DNA from: Ovis canadensis | Taxonomy: Eukaryota; Chordata; Mammalia; Artiodactyla; Bovidae | NCBI RefSeq assembly: GCF_042477335.2 | Contig: NC_091250.1 | Coordinates: 133,707,384-133,771,383 of the forward strand | Length of the DNA stretch: 64,000 nt | Direction of reading: 5' to 3' | Shown here: in pieces, positions 23,101 to 38,100 of the stretch | How the letters are laid out: each line of letters begins with the position of its first letter | Position numbering within the stretch: position 1 is the first letter of the stretch | Made by a program: the position numbers and the translations under genes | The notes under the pieces: generated by a model | Databases searched by the model: none | Told to the model about the DNA's origin: nothing | Seen by the model: only the letters and a program-made list of their open reading frames with translations

Positions 23101-26100
23101 GCTCTTTTTCTGAGACTCCCTACTTTTCCATTTAAGGGTGTTCAAGCTCACGGATGTGTTTTCATGCTGACTTTAAAACTCTTGTCAGATAATTTCAACT
23201 CTGCGTCATTTTGATGCCGGGTCTATGAGCCGTCTTTTCTCATGCAAGCTGGAGTTCTCTCAGTTCTTCGTACGGTATATAATTTTGTACCCTAGACGCT
23301 TTGAGTATTATGCTATGACATTGGTTCCTATTTAGACATTTTATGTTAGCAAGTGGTCAACCCATTTACGGCTTCTCAGGCGGCACTAGTGGTAAAGAAC
23401 CTGGCTCCCAGTGCAGGAGCTGGAGAGACAGGGGTTCAGCCCCTAGGCTGGGAAGATGCCCTGGAGGAGGAAATGGCAACCCACTCCACTATTCTTGCCT
23501 GGAGAAGCCCACGGACAGAGGAGCCTGGAGGGCTACAGTCCACAGGGTCACAGAGAGTCGGACACGACCGAGCTGCTAAACGCGCACAGCCCACTTCGAT
23601 TCGTGTGACACACCCCGACGTCAGTCTCTGGAGGCTCTCTACCACTTTCCGGGCCTGCCCTGCTCGTGTGCTGCTCAGAGGCCAACCTGAAACCCGGGTG
23701 TTTCCCACACCATGGTTGGGTTTGCAAAGGTTTTGCTGTGTTTGTTCTGGTTTGTGGCAAGCACAGGCTGCTCAGAGAGGGTGCCCAGAACACCCCATGC
23801 ACAGATTAAAGATTGCTTCCTCCTGCTCCTGACTCTCTGTAACCCTCCCCTTCAAAGAGGACACAGCCCTTTACAGCGCTGGCGGGGCGCTGGCCCTCCA
23901 AGCAGTTAGAAAGTGACGTGTAACCTGCAGGGGGCCCCCCACGTCTGCGCGTCCACAGCCCCAGGTTCAGGAGCCGCGAGTCATGCAGCAATGTAGCGTC
24001 TCCTGCACTGAAGAAATGCCGCAGAGAATGCAAGCTGCCCTGCATGGCTCAACCCCGTGCTGCTGGGGGTCAGCTGTCCTTTAGAGCCAGGGGGTCAGCC
24101 GACAGCTGCACGGTGAGCAGCTCCCTTCAAGGGCGTGACAGCGGCTGGAGGAGCTGAGGGCGGACGAGCAGCATGGGCAGCGTCCTCGTCCTCACAGAGG
24201 ACAGACAGCAAGGAGACGCAGAGCGTCGAAGACGCCACGTGTGCTGTGAGAGGAAGCAAGTGGCAGGGCAGGGGCGTGGGGACGTGCACGGAACCTGTGG
24301 GGAAGTCAGGCAAGTCTCCTCCGACACTGCGCCAGAAGCAGGTAGGCGAAGCTACAGGAGGAGGGCAGAGGCAGGAGGCCCGTCCGCAACGGGCGGTCCT
24401 GCCACAGGACAGTCACCCTTCAGGGGCAAAGCTTCTGTGGGCTCATTTTTCTCAGCAGACCTCGGAGAGATGCAATGCTGAGGTGTGCAGTGGCGAAGTG
24501 ACTGGTGAACAACGATGAGAACCGCACCCAAAACTCTACATTCCAGAATCTTCCGACACCTCTACAAGAGCTGATCACTAAGATAAGTTGCTGTTCAGTT
24601 GCTCAGTTGTGTCTGACTCTGTGACCCCATGGACTTCAGCACGCCAGGCTTCCCTGTCCTTCATTATCTCCTGGAGCTTGTTCAAATGCATGTCCACTGA
24701 GTCGGTGATGCCATCCAACCATCTTAACCTCTGCCACCCCCTTCTATCCCCACCTTCAATCTTTCCCAGCATCAGGGTCTTTTCCAGTGAGTCAGCTTTT
24801 CGCATCAGGTGGCCAAAGTACTGGAGCTTCAGCTTCAGCATCAGTCCTTCCAATGAACACTCAGGACTGATCTCCTTTAGGATGGACTGGCTGGATCTCC
24901 TTGCAGCCCAAGGGACTCTCAAGAGTCTCCTGCAGCACCACAGTTCAAAGGCATCAATTCTTTGGCGCTCAGCCTTCTTTATGGTCTAACTCTCACATCT
25001 GTACATGACTAAGCTGTTCAAAATAGCAGCATTTTTCTGATTTGGATAGTTTGAAAACTTTGTTTCTCAGTAATCATGTATAACTATTAAATTATTTTTT
25101 AATAAATGTCATATCTTTGAAACAGGGAGTTTCAAGATACAACAATGGGACTTAGGCAGACACGACTTCCTTGAATCTGCTCCTGGTCTGGGAATGTTTG
25201 TGACCGTCACAACTTACAGCGATGAGGTAAAACACACTTTCTGTCTTGTTACTGAAATTATTTTCTAAAAAGTCATGTGTCATGTATGCCCACAGACTTT
25301 TAAAATCTCTACACACGTGCTCAACACCTAGCATTTCATTTTTAATGAGTGTGATCCTGACAAAGCACCACACCAAAACGCGGGACGTGCCCACAGTCGA
25401 GCTGAGCAGCAGGGACTATTCAAAGTGGAAGCTCAAGGCAATACAGAGGGTGGGCCCCACGCTCATGGACCTGAGGTTCTGCCACTCTTGCCGGGCAGAA
25501 GGAACCCACAGGCCGCATGTGCCTCTGGTCTTGCAGGAGCTGCAGCCTCACCCAGACACAAGGACCACTCAGGCCACCCGTCCCCCCTCCCATCCGGCGG
25601 GGTCTCTGCAGGGACGTGGCAGCCTCTGCGTCTGTCTCGCCTCCTAGGGCGCTTCCTTGCTGGGAGTCGGCAGGGGAGAAAAGGCACCAAGGTCGAAAGG
25701 GAAGAAGGTGGGCCTTGGGGTCAGGGCCAGGTGTCACTGCAGACGGCCACCTACAGGTTGGCTCTCGAGCAGCTGCCTCACTGCTTTAAGCCCCCGTCTT
25801 CTCCCGGTCCCACAGCGCAGCAGACGTTCCCCACCAGGCCAGCCCAAGGCCCAGCACTGTGGCCTGCCCTTCCGATAATTCCAGCGGGGTTGTGGGAGGC
25901 ACTTCCCCTTGGATTCATCTTGGGAATGCGCTCACGGGGTGGCAGGTTAGTGGTGGAGCAGGGCCCCGCAGAACAGATGGGCAAGAGGAGGAGGGCACTT
26001 GACACGGACGGGCCCAGGCTCCAGTCCTCAGGAGAGCTGTGCTCAAGCCAGACCTGTGACGCCCCCACGCACGTGGAGACTGGGAGATTCAGTCCCGCTG

Positions 26101-29100
26101 GACCGCTGGACACCCGACTCCTGCCGGCTGTAGCAGCCTTCTCCTGGTGCCCTGGGCACCCTGTGACGAGAGTTCCCCTGGGTCCATTCTCCCAGTTCTA
26201 GCACAGCTGCCTTCTCCACCTGATACCCCCCTCCTTCACTTCCTGCCCAGTTAAACCAAAACACAAATCTCTGCTGTCCTTTTCTGTCATTTTTCGTGCT
26301 GCTTAGATGCTCAGTCGTATCTGACTCTGCAACCGCACAGACCATAGCTCACCAGGTCCCTCTGCCCATGGGGTTTTCCTGCCAAGAATACTAGAGTGGG
26401 TTGCCATCCCCTTCACCTGAGGATCTTCCCGACCCAGGAATCGAACCCGAGTCTCCTGCCTACCCTGCAATGGCAGGCGGGCTCTTCACCACTAGCGCCA
26501 CCAATAGTTCCACATTTGGCATGGCCTAGGAGAGAAATGCCTGGAATGTGGGAGACCCGAGTTCGATCCCTGGGTCGGGAAGAGCCCCTGGAGAAGGAAA
26601 ATGGCAACCCCCTCCAGTGCTGCTGTCTGGAGAGTCCCGTGGACAGAGGAGCCTGGGAGGCTACAGTCCATGGGGTCGCAAAGAGTCTGACACGACTGAG
26701 CGATTTCACTTCACAGGAGAGAAAACCCTTACTGCAAAGCCCTGGTGGTCAGGAAGGCTCTCTCCATCAGGCAGTATGAGGACCAGACACAGATCCGGCT
26801 TTAGTATTTCTCACATGCTGCTGATTCTGAGTCGCTTCAGTCGTGTCCGACTCTGTGTGACCCCACAGACGGTAGCCCACCAGGCTCCCCTGTCCCTGGG
26901 ATTCTCTAGGCAAGAACACTGGAGTGGGTTGCCATTTCCTTCTCCAATGTATGAAAGTGAAAAGTGAAAGGGAAGTCACTCAGTTGTGTCCAACTCCTAG
27001 TGACCCCATGGACTGCAGCCTACCAGGCTCCTCCACCCATGGGATTTGCCAGGCAAGAGTACTGGAGTGGGTGCCACTGCCTTCTCTGTGCTAGCACCCC
27101 CTAAAAGATGATCCTGTGAAAGTGCTGCACTCAATGTGCCAGCACATTTGGAAAACTCAGCAGTGGCCACAGGACTAGAAAAGGTCAGTTTTCATTCCAA
27201 TTCCAAAGAAAGGCAATGCCAAAGAATGCTCAAACCACCACACAATTGCACTTATCTCACACGCTAGCAAAGTAACGCTCAAAATTCTCCAAGCCAGGCT
27301 TCAGCAATACGTGAACCATGAACTTCCAGGTGTTCAAGCTGGATTTAGAAAGGGCAGAAGAACCAGAGATCAAATCCCCAACATCTGTTGGGTCATCGAA
27401 AAAGTAAGAGAGTTCCAGAAAAACATCTATTTCTACTTTATTGACTATGCCAAAGCCTTTGACTGTGTGGGTCACAACAAACTGGAAAATTCTTCAAGAG
27501 ATGGGAATACTAGACCACCTTACCTGCCTCCTGAGAAATCTGTATGCAGGTCAAGAAGCAACAGTTAGAACTAGACATGTAACAACAGACTGGTTCCAAA
27601 TCAGGAAAGGAGTATGTCAAGGCTGTATATTGTCACCCTGCTCATTTAACTTCTATGCAGAGTACATCATGTGAAATGCTGGGCTGAATGAAGCACAAGC
27701 TGGAATCAAGATTGCTGGGAGAAATATCAATAACCTCAGATACACAGATGACACCACCCTTATGGCAGAAAGCAAAGAACCACTAAAGAGCCTCTTGATG
27801 AAAGTGAAAGAGGAGAGCAAAAACATTGGTTCAAAATTCAACATTCAGAAAACTAAGATCACGGCATCTGGTCCCATCACTTCATGGCAAATAGATGGGG
27901 AAACAATGGAAACAGTGACAGACTTTCTTTTCTTGGGCTCCAAAATCACTGCAGGTGGTAACTGCAGCCATGAAATTAAGACACTTGCTCCTTGGAAGAA
28001 AAGCTATGACCAACCTAGACAGCATATTAAAAAGCAGAGACATTACTTGGCTGACAAAGGTCCATCTAGTCAAAGCTTTGGTTTTTCCAGTAGTCATGTA
28101 TGGATTGAGAGTTGGACCATAAAAAATGCTGAGTGCCAAAGAATTGATGCTTTTGAACTGTGCTGGAGAAAACTCTTGAGAGTCCCTTGGACAGCAAGGA
28201 AATCAAACCAGTCAATCCTAAAGAAAATCAGTCCTGATTATTCACTGGAAGGACTGACGCTGAAGCTGAAACTCCAATACTTTGGCCACCTGATGTGACG
28301 AACTAACTCACTGGAAAAGACCCTGATGCTGGGAAAGATTGAAGGCAGGAGGAGAAGGGGATGACAGAGGATGAGATGGTTGGATGGCATCACTGACTCA
28401 ATGGACATGAGTCTGAGCCAGCTCCGTGAGATGGTGATGGGCAGGGAAGCCTGGCGTGCTGCAGTCCATGGGGTTGCAAAGAGTTGGACATGTCTGAGTG
28501 ACTGAACTGAACTGAGCACCCCCTTAGGGTGTGCCGGGTACAGGGTGCTCTCGGGTGCTCACCTGACCGCATGTGCTCTCCTGTGGCACCGTGACTTTCA
28601 GGCTGGTAAGGCCGTCGGGGCAGACGATGACGAGATACACGCATCACTCAGACTGTGCCTTTATATTCCATTTCCCATTATTCTGTATCCAGTATTTCTA
28701 TTCCATTTTGTAGAAGGGAAACTGAGGTCCTGAGAGGTGAAATGACCTATACCAGATCACGTCATCACCAAGCGGAAAAACAGCTTGAGGTTTAAATTCA
28801 AGCATGTCTTTCCTCAACACGCCAAACTAACAGGGACTCAAAACATGTTTGCTGTCTTGAACATTCCTTGGAAGCAGAACCCTGACAAGACACTGAGGCT
28901 CAGAAATTGAAGTTAATAGGTGATGAATCATCCCTGAATATTTTTTCAGGAAAGAGTGCTGTTATTCATAAAAAATTAGAAATCAATTGGAAAATCTGAC
29001 TTTTGAGTGCAGATTTAACAGAATATCCTATCAACAATCTGTTAAGTGAAATGAAGTACATGGCAAGATGCTTTAATTTTCTCCAAATCAAAATGGAAAG

Positions 29101-32100
29101 ACTTAAAAAAGGAGAATCTTGGGTGCACTTTGCTATGTGCAACATACACCCGTTCTTGAAGTGATTTAACAGTCTTCTCAAGCAGCTTTAGGTTCACAGC
29201 AGAATCCTGCAGAAAGCACCGCATTCCCACGTGCCCTCCTCTCCCACCAGGAGCACCGCCTGCTGCAGCGTTATAGCGGACAAGCTGCATGGAGGCATCC
29301 TCTTCACCAAAGCCCGGAGTTCATGTTAGGTTTCATCCTTGGGGTTGTACATCTACACGTGTGACGAATGTGTCCATCACCGCTGTATCAACACGGAGCA
29401 GTTTCACTCCCATGCAAATCCTCTGGAACTGTCTCTTCATACACCCTCCCCCCCACCCCGCGCCACCCCCAACCTTTGGTGACCACTATACTGTCAGACT
29501 TTATCTTTTGGGGCTCCAAAATCACTGCAGATGGTGACTGCAGCCATGAAATTAAAAGACACTTACTCCTTGGAAGAAAAGTTATGACCAACCTAGATAG
29601 CATATTCAAAAGCAGAGACATTACTTTGCCGACTAAGGTCCATCTAGTCAAGGCTATGGTTTTTCCTGTGGTCATGTATGGATGTGAGAGTTGGACTGCA
29701 AAGGCGGCTGAGCACCGAAGAATTGATGAACTGTGGTGTTGGAGAAGACTCTTGAGAGTCCCTTGGACTGCAAGGAGATCCAACCAGTCCATCCTAAAGG
29801 ACATCAGCCCTGGGTGTTCTTTGGAAGGAATGATGCTAAAGCTGAAACTCCAGTACTTTGGCCACCTCATGTGAAGAACTGACTCATTGGAAAAAAGACT
29901 CTGATGCTGGGAGGGATTGGGGGCAGGAGGAAAAGGGATGACAGACGATAAGATGGGTGGATGGCATCACTGACTCGATGGACGTGAGTTTGAGTGAACT
30001 CTGGGTGATGGTGATGGACAGGGAGGCCTGGTGTGCTGCGATTCATGGGGTCACAAAGAGTCAGACTCGACTGAACGACTGAACTGAACTGAGCTGAATC
30101 TCTTAATTGTCTCCATAGTTATGCCTTTCTCAGAGTGTCATATAGCTGGAGCCGTACAGGAGGCAGACTTCCCAAGCTGGCGCCCTTCACTTAGGATACG
30201 CACTCAAGCTGCCTCCACGTCTTCATGACTTGAGATCTCGTTTCTTTTCGGCGCTGAATTTTATCCCATTGTCAAGATGCAAACCGTGGTTGCCTGGTGC
30301 ATTCGCGTGCAGCAGGACATCGCGACAGCTCCCTAATTTTGGCTATTATAATGGTGCCATGAGCGTGTGTGCACGGTTCCGTGTGGACGTAAGTCTCCAC
30401 CTCACTTTGGTAAATAAACAGCACGATGGCAGGTCTGTAGGGAAATGCATGTCTAGTTTTCTAAGAAACCAGCAGACTCCGCCATTCTGCATTCCCACTA
30501 GCCATGATGAGAGTCCCTGTCGCTCTACATTCTTGCCAGCATTTATTGTGGGTTGTGTTGTATTTTTGCCATTCCCATAGGTGTGAAGCATCTCGTCGTC
30601 GTTTTTAAACGGCAAGTCCCTAACGACATGTGACGCTTGTTTGATGGCAAATATGGCGTATTTGCCATCTGTATGTCTTCTTTGGTGTGTTGTCTATTCA
30701 GATCTTTTGCCCATTTTTCAACTAATTGGTTCATTTTCTTGCTGTTTTCAGAATTCTTTGTAGATTCTAGATAGCAGTACATTATCAGGTATGTCTTTTA
30801 CAAATAGTTTCTCCCAGTCTGTGGCTCGTCTTGACAGAGAGATGGTGCTCTCTTTTGCAAAGCAGAAGGCTTTAATTTTAATGAAATTCAATGTTTAAAC
30901 ATTAATGCTAAATGTTTAATGAAGTTTAATTTTAATGAATTCCAGCTTCTCAATTCTTGCATGCATCGTGCCTTTGGTGTTGTACCTAAAAAGTTGCAAC
31001 CAAACCCAAGGTCATCTAGACTTGCTCCTATGCCACCTTCTAGTCTGGTCTTCGTTTTGCCTTTGGATATGTGCTCCACTTTGAGCTAATTTTTGTGAAA
31101 GGTGTAAGGCCTGCATCTACATTCATTTCTTTGCCTGTGGACGTCCAATTGTTTCAGCACCATCTGTTGGAAAGACTGCCCTTTCCCACTGAACTGCCTT
31201 TGCTCCTTGTCAAAGACCAGCTACCGCTTTTGTGTTGGTGTTTCTGGGCTCCCTGTTCTGGTTCATTGGTCTTTCTGCTTTTCACCAACAACACCCACTT
31301 GGTTATTGCAGCTTTACAGCAAGTCTTGAAATCGAGAGTGTCAAGCCCCTGCCTTTATTCTTCTTCAGTACCATGTTGGCTATTTTGGATCTTTGGCCTC
31401 TCCATAGAAACTTTACAATCAGCTTGTAGATATTCACAAAATTACTTGCTGACATTTTCACTGGGATTGTTGAATCTACGGATTGAGTTGGGAACAACTG
31501 AGATTTTCACAACGTTAAGTCTTCCTGGCATGAACACATAGTATCTCTCCATGTGTTTTGCCTTCTTTGATATCTTTCATCAGGTTTTAAAATTTTCCTC
31601 ATGTATCTTTCACATATTTTGTTTATATCCAAGTACTTCATTTGGGTGGATGCTAAAGTAAATGGTATTGTTTTTGATTTCACATTCTATTTGTCCATTG
31701 CAGATACATAGAAACTGATTCACTTAACATACTAACGTTGTATCCTATAACCTTGCTATAATCATTTATTAGTTCTGGTAAGTTTTTTATTATTTTGAAT
31801 TTTCTGCAGACAATCCTGGCATCTGTGAACACAGCTTCATTTCTTCCTTCCCAACTTATATATCATTTTTTCTCTTCTTCTCTTAATGAATTAGCTAGGG
31901 ATTGAACCGTGATGCTGAAAAGGGATAGTGAGTGGGGAAATGCTAGCCTTCTTTCTGATCTTAGTGGGAAAGCCTCTAGTTGTTCACTATTAAGTATGTT
32001 AGTTGTAAGGTTTTTGTAGATTTTTAAATCAAACTGACAAAGTCCCCTACTCTTAGTCTGCTGAGTTTTTACCGTGATGGATGGATGTTGGATTTTGTCA

Positions 32101-35100
32101 AATGCCTTTTTTGCATCTATTGATATGATCATATCCTGTTCTTTAAGCTGCTGATGTGATGAATTACATTAATTGATTTAAAAATACCAAACTAGCCTTG
32201 CATATTCGGAATAAATCTGACTTGGCCATGGTGTATAATTCTTTTTATACATTTCTGGGTTCAGTTTGCTGATATTTTGTTGAGTATATTTGTGTCTAGG
32301 TCCATGAGAGATAATGGTCCATAGTTTTTTTGTGTCTTTCTCAGGCTTTGGTATTAGGCTAGTGTTGGCCCCAGAAAACAGTGCAAAAACTATTCTCTCT
32401 ACCTCTGTCTTCTGGAAGATTGCAGAGAATATGTTGGATTTCTTACTTAAATCTTTGGTGAAACTGACCAGTGAACCCATCCTGGCTTGGGGCTTCCTGC
32501 TTGGAAGTTATTATCAATTCAATTTCTTTACTAGGTGTAGGTTGTCTATTTCTTTTTGTGTGACTGGTGACAAATCGCATCTTTCAAGGAATTGAGCTAT
32601 TTAATCTAGATTACCAACTCTGTGGGCACAGCATGGTTCATAGTATTCCTCTGTGACCTTGTTCCCTAGTATTTCTCAACGACCCTATTGATGCCCATGA
32701 AACCTGTAGTAACACTCTTCTTTCATTTCTGATATTATTAATTTGGGTCTCTTTTTTTCTTCATTAGCTGAGCTAGAGGTTTATTGACTGTACTGATACT
32801 TTCAAAGAACTAGCTTTTGTTTTCTTGGTTTTCTCTACTTTATTTCCTGTTTTCATTGATTTCGGCGTTCAGTTCAGTTCAGTCGCTCAGTCGTGTCTGA
32901 CTCTTTGAGACCCCATGAATCGCAGCACGCCACGCCTCCCTGTCCATCACCAACTCCTGACTCAGACTCACATCCATCGAGTCCGTGATGCCATCCAGCC
33001 ATCCCATCCTCGGTTGTCCCCTTCTCCTCCTGCCACCAGTCCCTCCCAGCATCAGAGTCTTTTCCAATGAGTCAACTCTTTGCATGAGGTGGCCAAAGTG
33101 CTGGAGTTTCAGCTTCAGCATCAATCCTTTCAAAGAACACCCAGGGCTGATGTCCTTTAGGATGGACTGGTTGGATCTCCTTGCAGTCCAAGGGACTCTC
33201 AAGAGTCTTCTCCAACACCACAGTTCAAAAACATCAATTCTTCGGCGCTCAGCCTTCTTCACAGTCCAACTCTCACATCCAAACATGACCATAGGAAAAA
33301 CCATAGCCTTGACTAGGCGGACCTTAGTAGGCAAAGTAATGTCTCTGCTTTTGAATATGCTATCTAGGTTGGTCATAACTTTTCTTCCAAGGAGTAAGTG
33401 TCTTTTAATTTCATGGCTGCAGTCACCATCTGCAGTGATTTTGGAGCCCCCCAAAATAAAGTCTGACACTGTTTCCACTGTTTCCACAACTATTTCCCAT
33501 GAAGTGATGGGACCGGATGCCATGATCTTCGTTTTCTGAATGTTGAGCTTTAAGCCAACTTTTTCACTCTCCTCTTTCACTGTCATCAAGAGGCTTTTTA
33601 GCTCCTCTTCACTTTCTGCCATAAGGGTGGTGTCATCTACATATCTGAGGTGATTGATATTTCTCCCGGCAATCTTGATTCCAGCTCGTGTTTCTTCCAG
33701 CCCAGTGTTTCTCATGATTTCTGCATTAGCGGGATCTTATTTCTCCTCTTATGCTTGGTTTGGATTTAGTTTGCTCTTCTTTTTCCTGGCTTCCTAGGCT
33801 TAGATGATAGTGCATTTTAGGACTTTCTTGTTAATACACGCGCTCAGTATTATAATTCCCCCTTTCAATACTTCTATCACTGTGACTCGCAGATTTTGAT
33901 TATGTTGTATTTTCATTTTAGTTCAAATATTTTTTGAGATTTTTAAAATACACAAAATTCACCTTAATAATTACTTAGTACATGGTTCAGCGATAGTAAA
34001 TATATTCATGTTGTATAATCATCACCCTCATAACTCTTCAGTCTTGGAAGTGAAACTCTACATCCATTAAACAATAACTCCATGCTTTTAAGTACTCTAA
34101 GTATCTCAAAACATTGACCCACATAGTGTTTGTCTTATGATTGGTTTACTTCATTTATCATAATGCGCTCAAGATCCATCCATGTTGTAGCACACGTAGG
34201 AACTGTCTTCCTTCCTAAGGCTGAGTAATATTTCATTGTATACCATACACTTTGCTTATTCATTCACCTGTGAATGGACATCTGAGTTGCTTCCACATTT
34301 TAGCTGTTGTGAACAATGCCGCTGGGAACATGAATGTACAGATACCTCTCTGAGACCCTGCTCTGAATTCTTTGGGTAGATATCCAGAAGCAGAGTCACT
34401 GGACCACGCAGCAATTCTACTTTCGTATTTCTGAGGAACCACCACGCTGTCTTCCACAGTGGCCGCACGGTCTTACACTCCCACCAACAGTGCACAAGGG
34501 CTGCACCTTCTCCACATTCTTGCCAGCACTTACCGTCTTTTACAGCAGCCATTCTAATGTGTGTGAGGTAGGCTCTTTGTAGTTTTGATTTGCATTCCCT
34601 TAAGGACCAGTGAAGTTGAGCTTTTTTTCTCCTGTGCTTATTGGCTTTTTTTTTTAAGCACTTTGAATATATCTGCCCACTGCTTCTGTTCTCCAAAGTT
34701 CTGGTGAGAAATCTGCTGGTAATTTTATTGAGAATCCTTTCTATATAATGACCTCAAAAGTCCCTAACATTTGGAGGACAGGGTCTGTTATGCCTACCCT
34801 GGCTTCTAAAGGATGTGTGCAGGCTGCCCCAGGAAAACCTGCACAGCTGCTAGCCATGTGGCTGGGGCAGGGGTGGGGGGAGCGGGGAGTGGCTGCTACT
34901 GTCTGAGAACTGAAACTGACCAAAATCAACCACGGTTTACCATCCAAGTCTTCCCCCTGGAAGTGGCAAGGCTTCAACAGACTCCAGAGCGCCGACAAAG
35001 CTCCGACATAGCTCCATCAGAGCCTCCCAGGATAGCTGTTGTCTCAACATAGATTCCTGTTGCCTCCTGGACCACCACCTTCCCAGAATCTTCGTGTTGA

Positions 35101-38100
35101 TAACTCAAAATACTTTTTCTCTTGAGATGTTTTCCTTGACTCATGAGCTATTTAGAAGCGTGCTGTTTAATCTCTAAATGTCTGGGGACTTTCCAGCTAT
35201 CTTTTAGTTACTGACTTCTTCTTTAATTTCATTACGGTCTAAGAGCACACACTGTATGGTTTCTATTATTTTGAATGTGTTAAGGTGTGTTTTGTGGCCC
35301 AGGATGTGGTCTGTCTTGGTGAGTGTTCCATGTGAGTTTGAAAAGAATGTGTATTCTGCTTTGTTGGATGAAGCAGCCCATGGATACTGGTTATACAGTT
35401 GGTTGACAGTGCTGTTGAGCTCAACTGTGTCCTTATTCATCTTCTGCTAGACCTGTCCACCTCTGATGGGAGGATCAATGTCTCTGATTGTAACACTGAG
35501 CTCCTCCATTGATCCTTGCAGTTCTATCAGTTTTTGCTTCATATATTTTGACACTCTGTTATGCATACCCATTAAGGTTTGTCTTCCTGGAGAGAGGGCC
35601 TCTTCATTGTTACCTAGTGCTCCGTTACACAGCATTCCTGGTAATTTCCCTTGTTTTGAAGTCTACTCTGCCTGAAGTTAACATAATGACTCCAGCTGTC
35701 TCTCGATTAAAGTTGGCTAAAAGTTAACATATACATTTTTCTCTGTCCCTTAACTTTTAATCTATATGTGTCTTTACAGTTAAAGTGGGGGTTCTTAGAG
35801 ACAATACGTAGATAGTTGTTTTTGTTTTTTTTAATCCACTCTGACAACCTGTTTTAAATGGTGCATTTAGACCACTGACTTTCAAAGTGACTACTGATAC
35901 AGCTGGGCTAATATCATCATGTTTATTACTGGTTTCTGGTTGCTACCCTCGTTATCTGTTTCTATTCTTGTTTTCCACTTTTTCTGTCTTTTGTGGTTTT
36001 GATTATGATTCATTTCATCTCTTTTCTTGGTTATCAACTACACTTCTTTTAACTGTCAGTGCTTGCAATATACCTTCACAACCAATCCAAGTCCACTTCC
36101 GAATAAAAACTTTTCACTTCACAGGTAGCACAAGTGCCTTATGAGAACAAAGCAGTCCTAATCCCTATCTCCCATCCCTTGCATCTTTGCTGTTACTAAT
36201 TTCATTTATACATAAACTGTAAACATCAAATACATTGCTATGATTTTGAAAGAAGTATCTACTAACTCAGTTAACAAGAAAAATAAAAGTTTTAATTTCA
36301 CCTCCACTTATTCCTCCTCTAACGCATTTACAGCTTCCACGCAGATCCAAGTTTCCGACCAGCACCGCCATGCTCGTGCCTGAAGAGCCTTCATCGTCCC
36401 TTGTGAGGCAGGTCTATGGGTGACAAGTCCTCTCGTCTTTTGTTTGAGAAAAGCTTTCTCTATCACTTTTGAAGGAGAGTTTTGCAGGATACAGCATTTC
36501 TAGATTGATGGGTTTTTTTCTCTCAACACCTGAAATGTTTACTCTCCTGCGTGCATGGTTTCTGAGCACTTGTGCACGACTCTCGTCTCCCCTAACCAGA
36601 AGGGCCTTTTCTGGCCCTTCCCAGGCTTCGCCTCTGGCGGGTGGCCTCCGTGACTCTCCGCAGGGCGGCTCTATCGGCGCTCCTCCTGCGTGGCGCTCTC
36701 TGCGGCTCCCAGCTCTGCCGCTCGGTGTCTGACGCTGACTCGAAATCCTGCTATCACTGTCCTCAGTGTCTGTTCCGTTACTTCCTCTCTTCACCTTCTG
36801 GTGCGCCCAGTGCTCGTGTGGTACCTCTTCACCTGTCATCCTGTGATCCCTGTTTATCGTTCCGTTTCACTCCCAGTCTTTTTCTGCTTTGTAGCTTTAA
36901 ATGTTTCTGTGGACGTATCCTCAAGCTCAGAGTCTTTCCTCAGCCCTGTCCAGTCCACCGAGCCCATCAAAGGCACTCTTCATTTCTGCTAGTGTTTTTC
37001 ATTTCTGGCACTTCTTTTTTATTCTTTCATAGAATTTCAACCCTTCTCCTCACATTTGTTCTTGCATGTTGTCTACTTTTTCCATTACAGACCACAGAAT
37101 ATTAATCACAGATTTTCTAAATTCCCAACATGATCATTCCAATATCCCTGCCATATCTGAATCTAGTTTTGACACTTGTTCTGTCTCTTCAAACTATGGT
37201 TTTCGCCTTTTTTGGATGCCTTACTGTGTTTCTGTTGCTGTTAGAAGCCAGACACGATATGCTGGGTAAAGGAATCCAGTACTGGTCCCCACAAGCTTTC
37301 GCTCTGGTACGTTGTGACTGCCTGCATTTGTCTATGTCTCCAATTTTGAGGGAAGTAGCCTGCCCTGGGACCTCAATTCTCTGACATATCTAAGAACTGA
37401 CTTTCTTTTCATGCAGCTTTTTACTTGTTAAGACAAAGCAACAACTTCCAAGCTCCTTATGTACCAGACTGAAAGTCCTATACTGTTTTTAAAGTATCAA
37501 ACAATATAGAAATGTACTAAGCAGAAAAGTCAAAGTCCCCAACAAACACCTGCCTAATAGCTTGCAATCTTTAGAATATTTGGAACCTTTATAATCTTCT
37601 TCTATGCACATGTACTTTTACAAATAATGCTTCACAAAAATAGGACCCTATACGGCCTACCCCTAATATCGTGGACACCTTTAGTACAGATACAGGTGTT
37701 GTAACAGTCTCTCTTACTAGCAATTTTTCATTTGTCTTCACCTAAACTTAATCAGTCCCTACTGAAATCTATTAGTTATGGCAGAAATGCAAACTTTAAA
37801 ATAATTACCATTACACTGAATAGCTTTACATATAACTTTGTCTACTTGAGCATTTCCATAGGATAAGCTTCTATAGGTAGCCCTGCTGGGTCAATGGATA
37901 GATACTCTCTACCTTTTCATATGTGCTACCAAACCATTCTCTGAAATGGCTGTTCAATGTACATTCTCAAAACAGTGTTCAGAGGTAGCATTTCCCAATA
38001 CTATCCCCACCCCAGGTACTTTTAAGTCTTTGCCAATCTGATAACAAAGAATATCTAACTGTGGTTTGTACTTTGATTGGCAGCAACACTGAATATTTTT

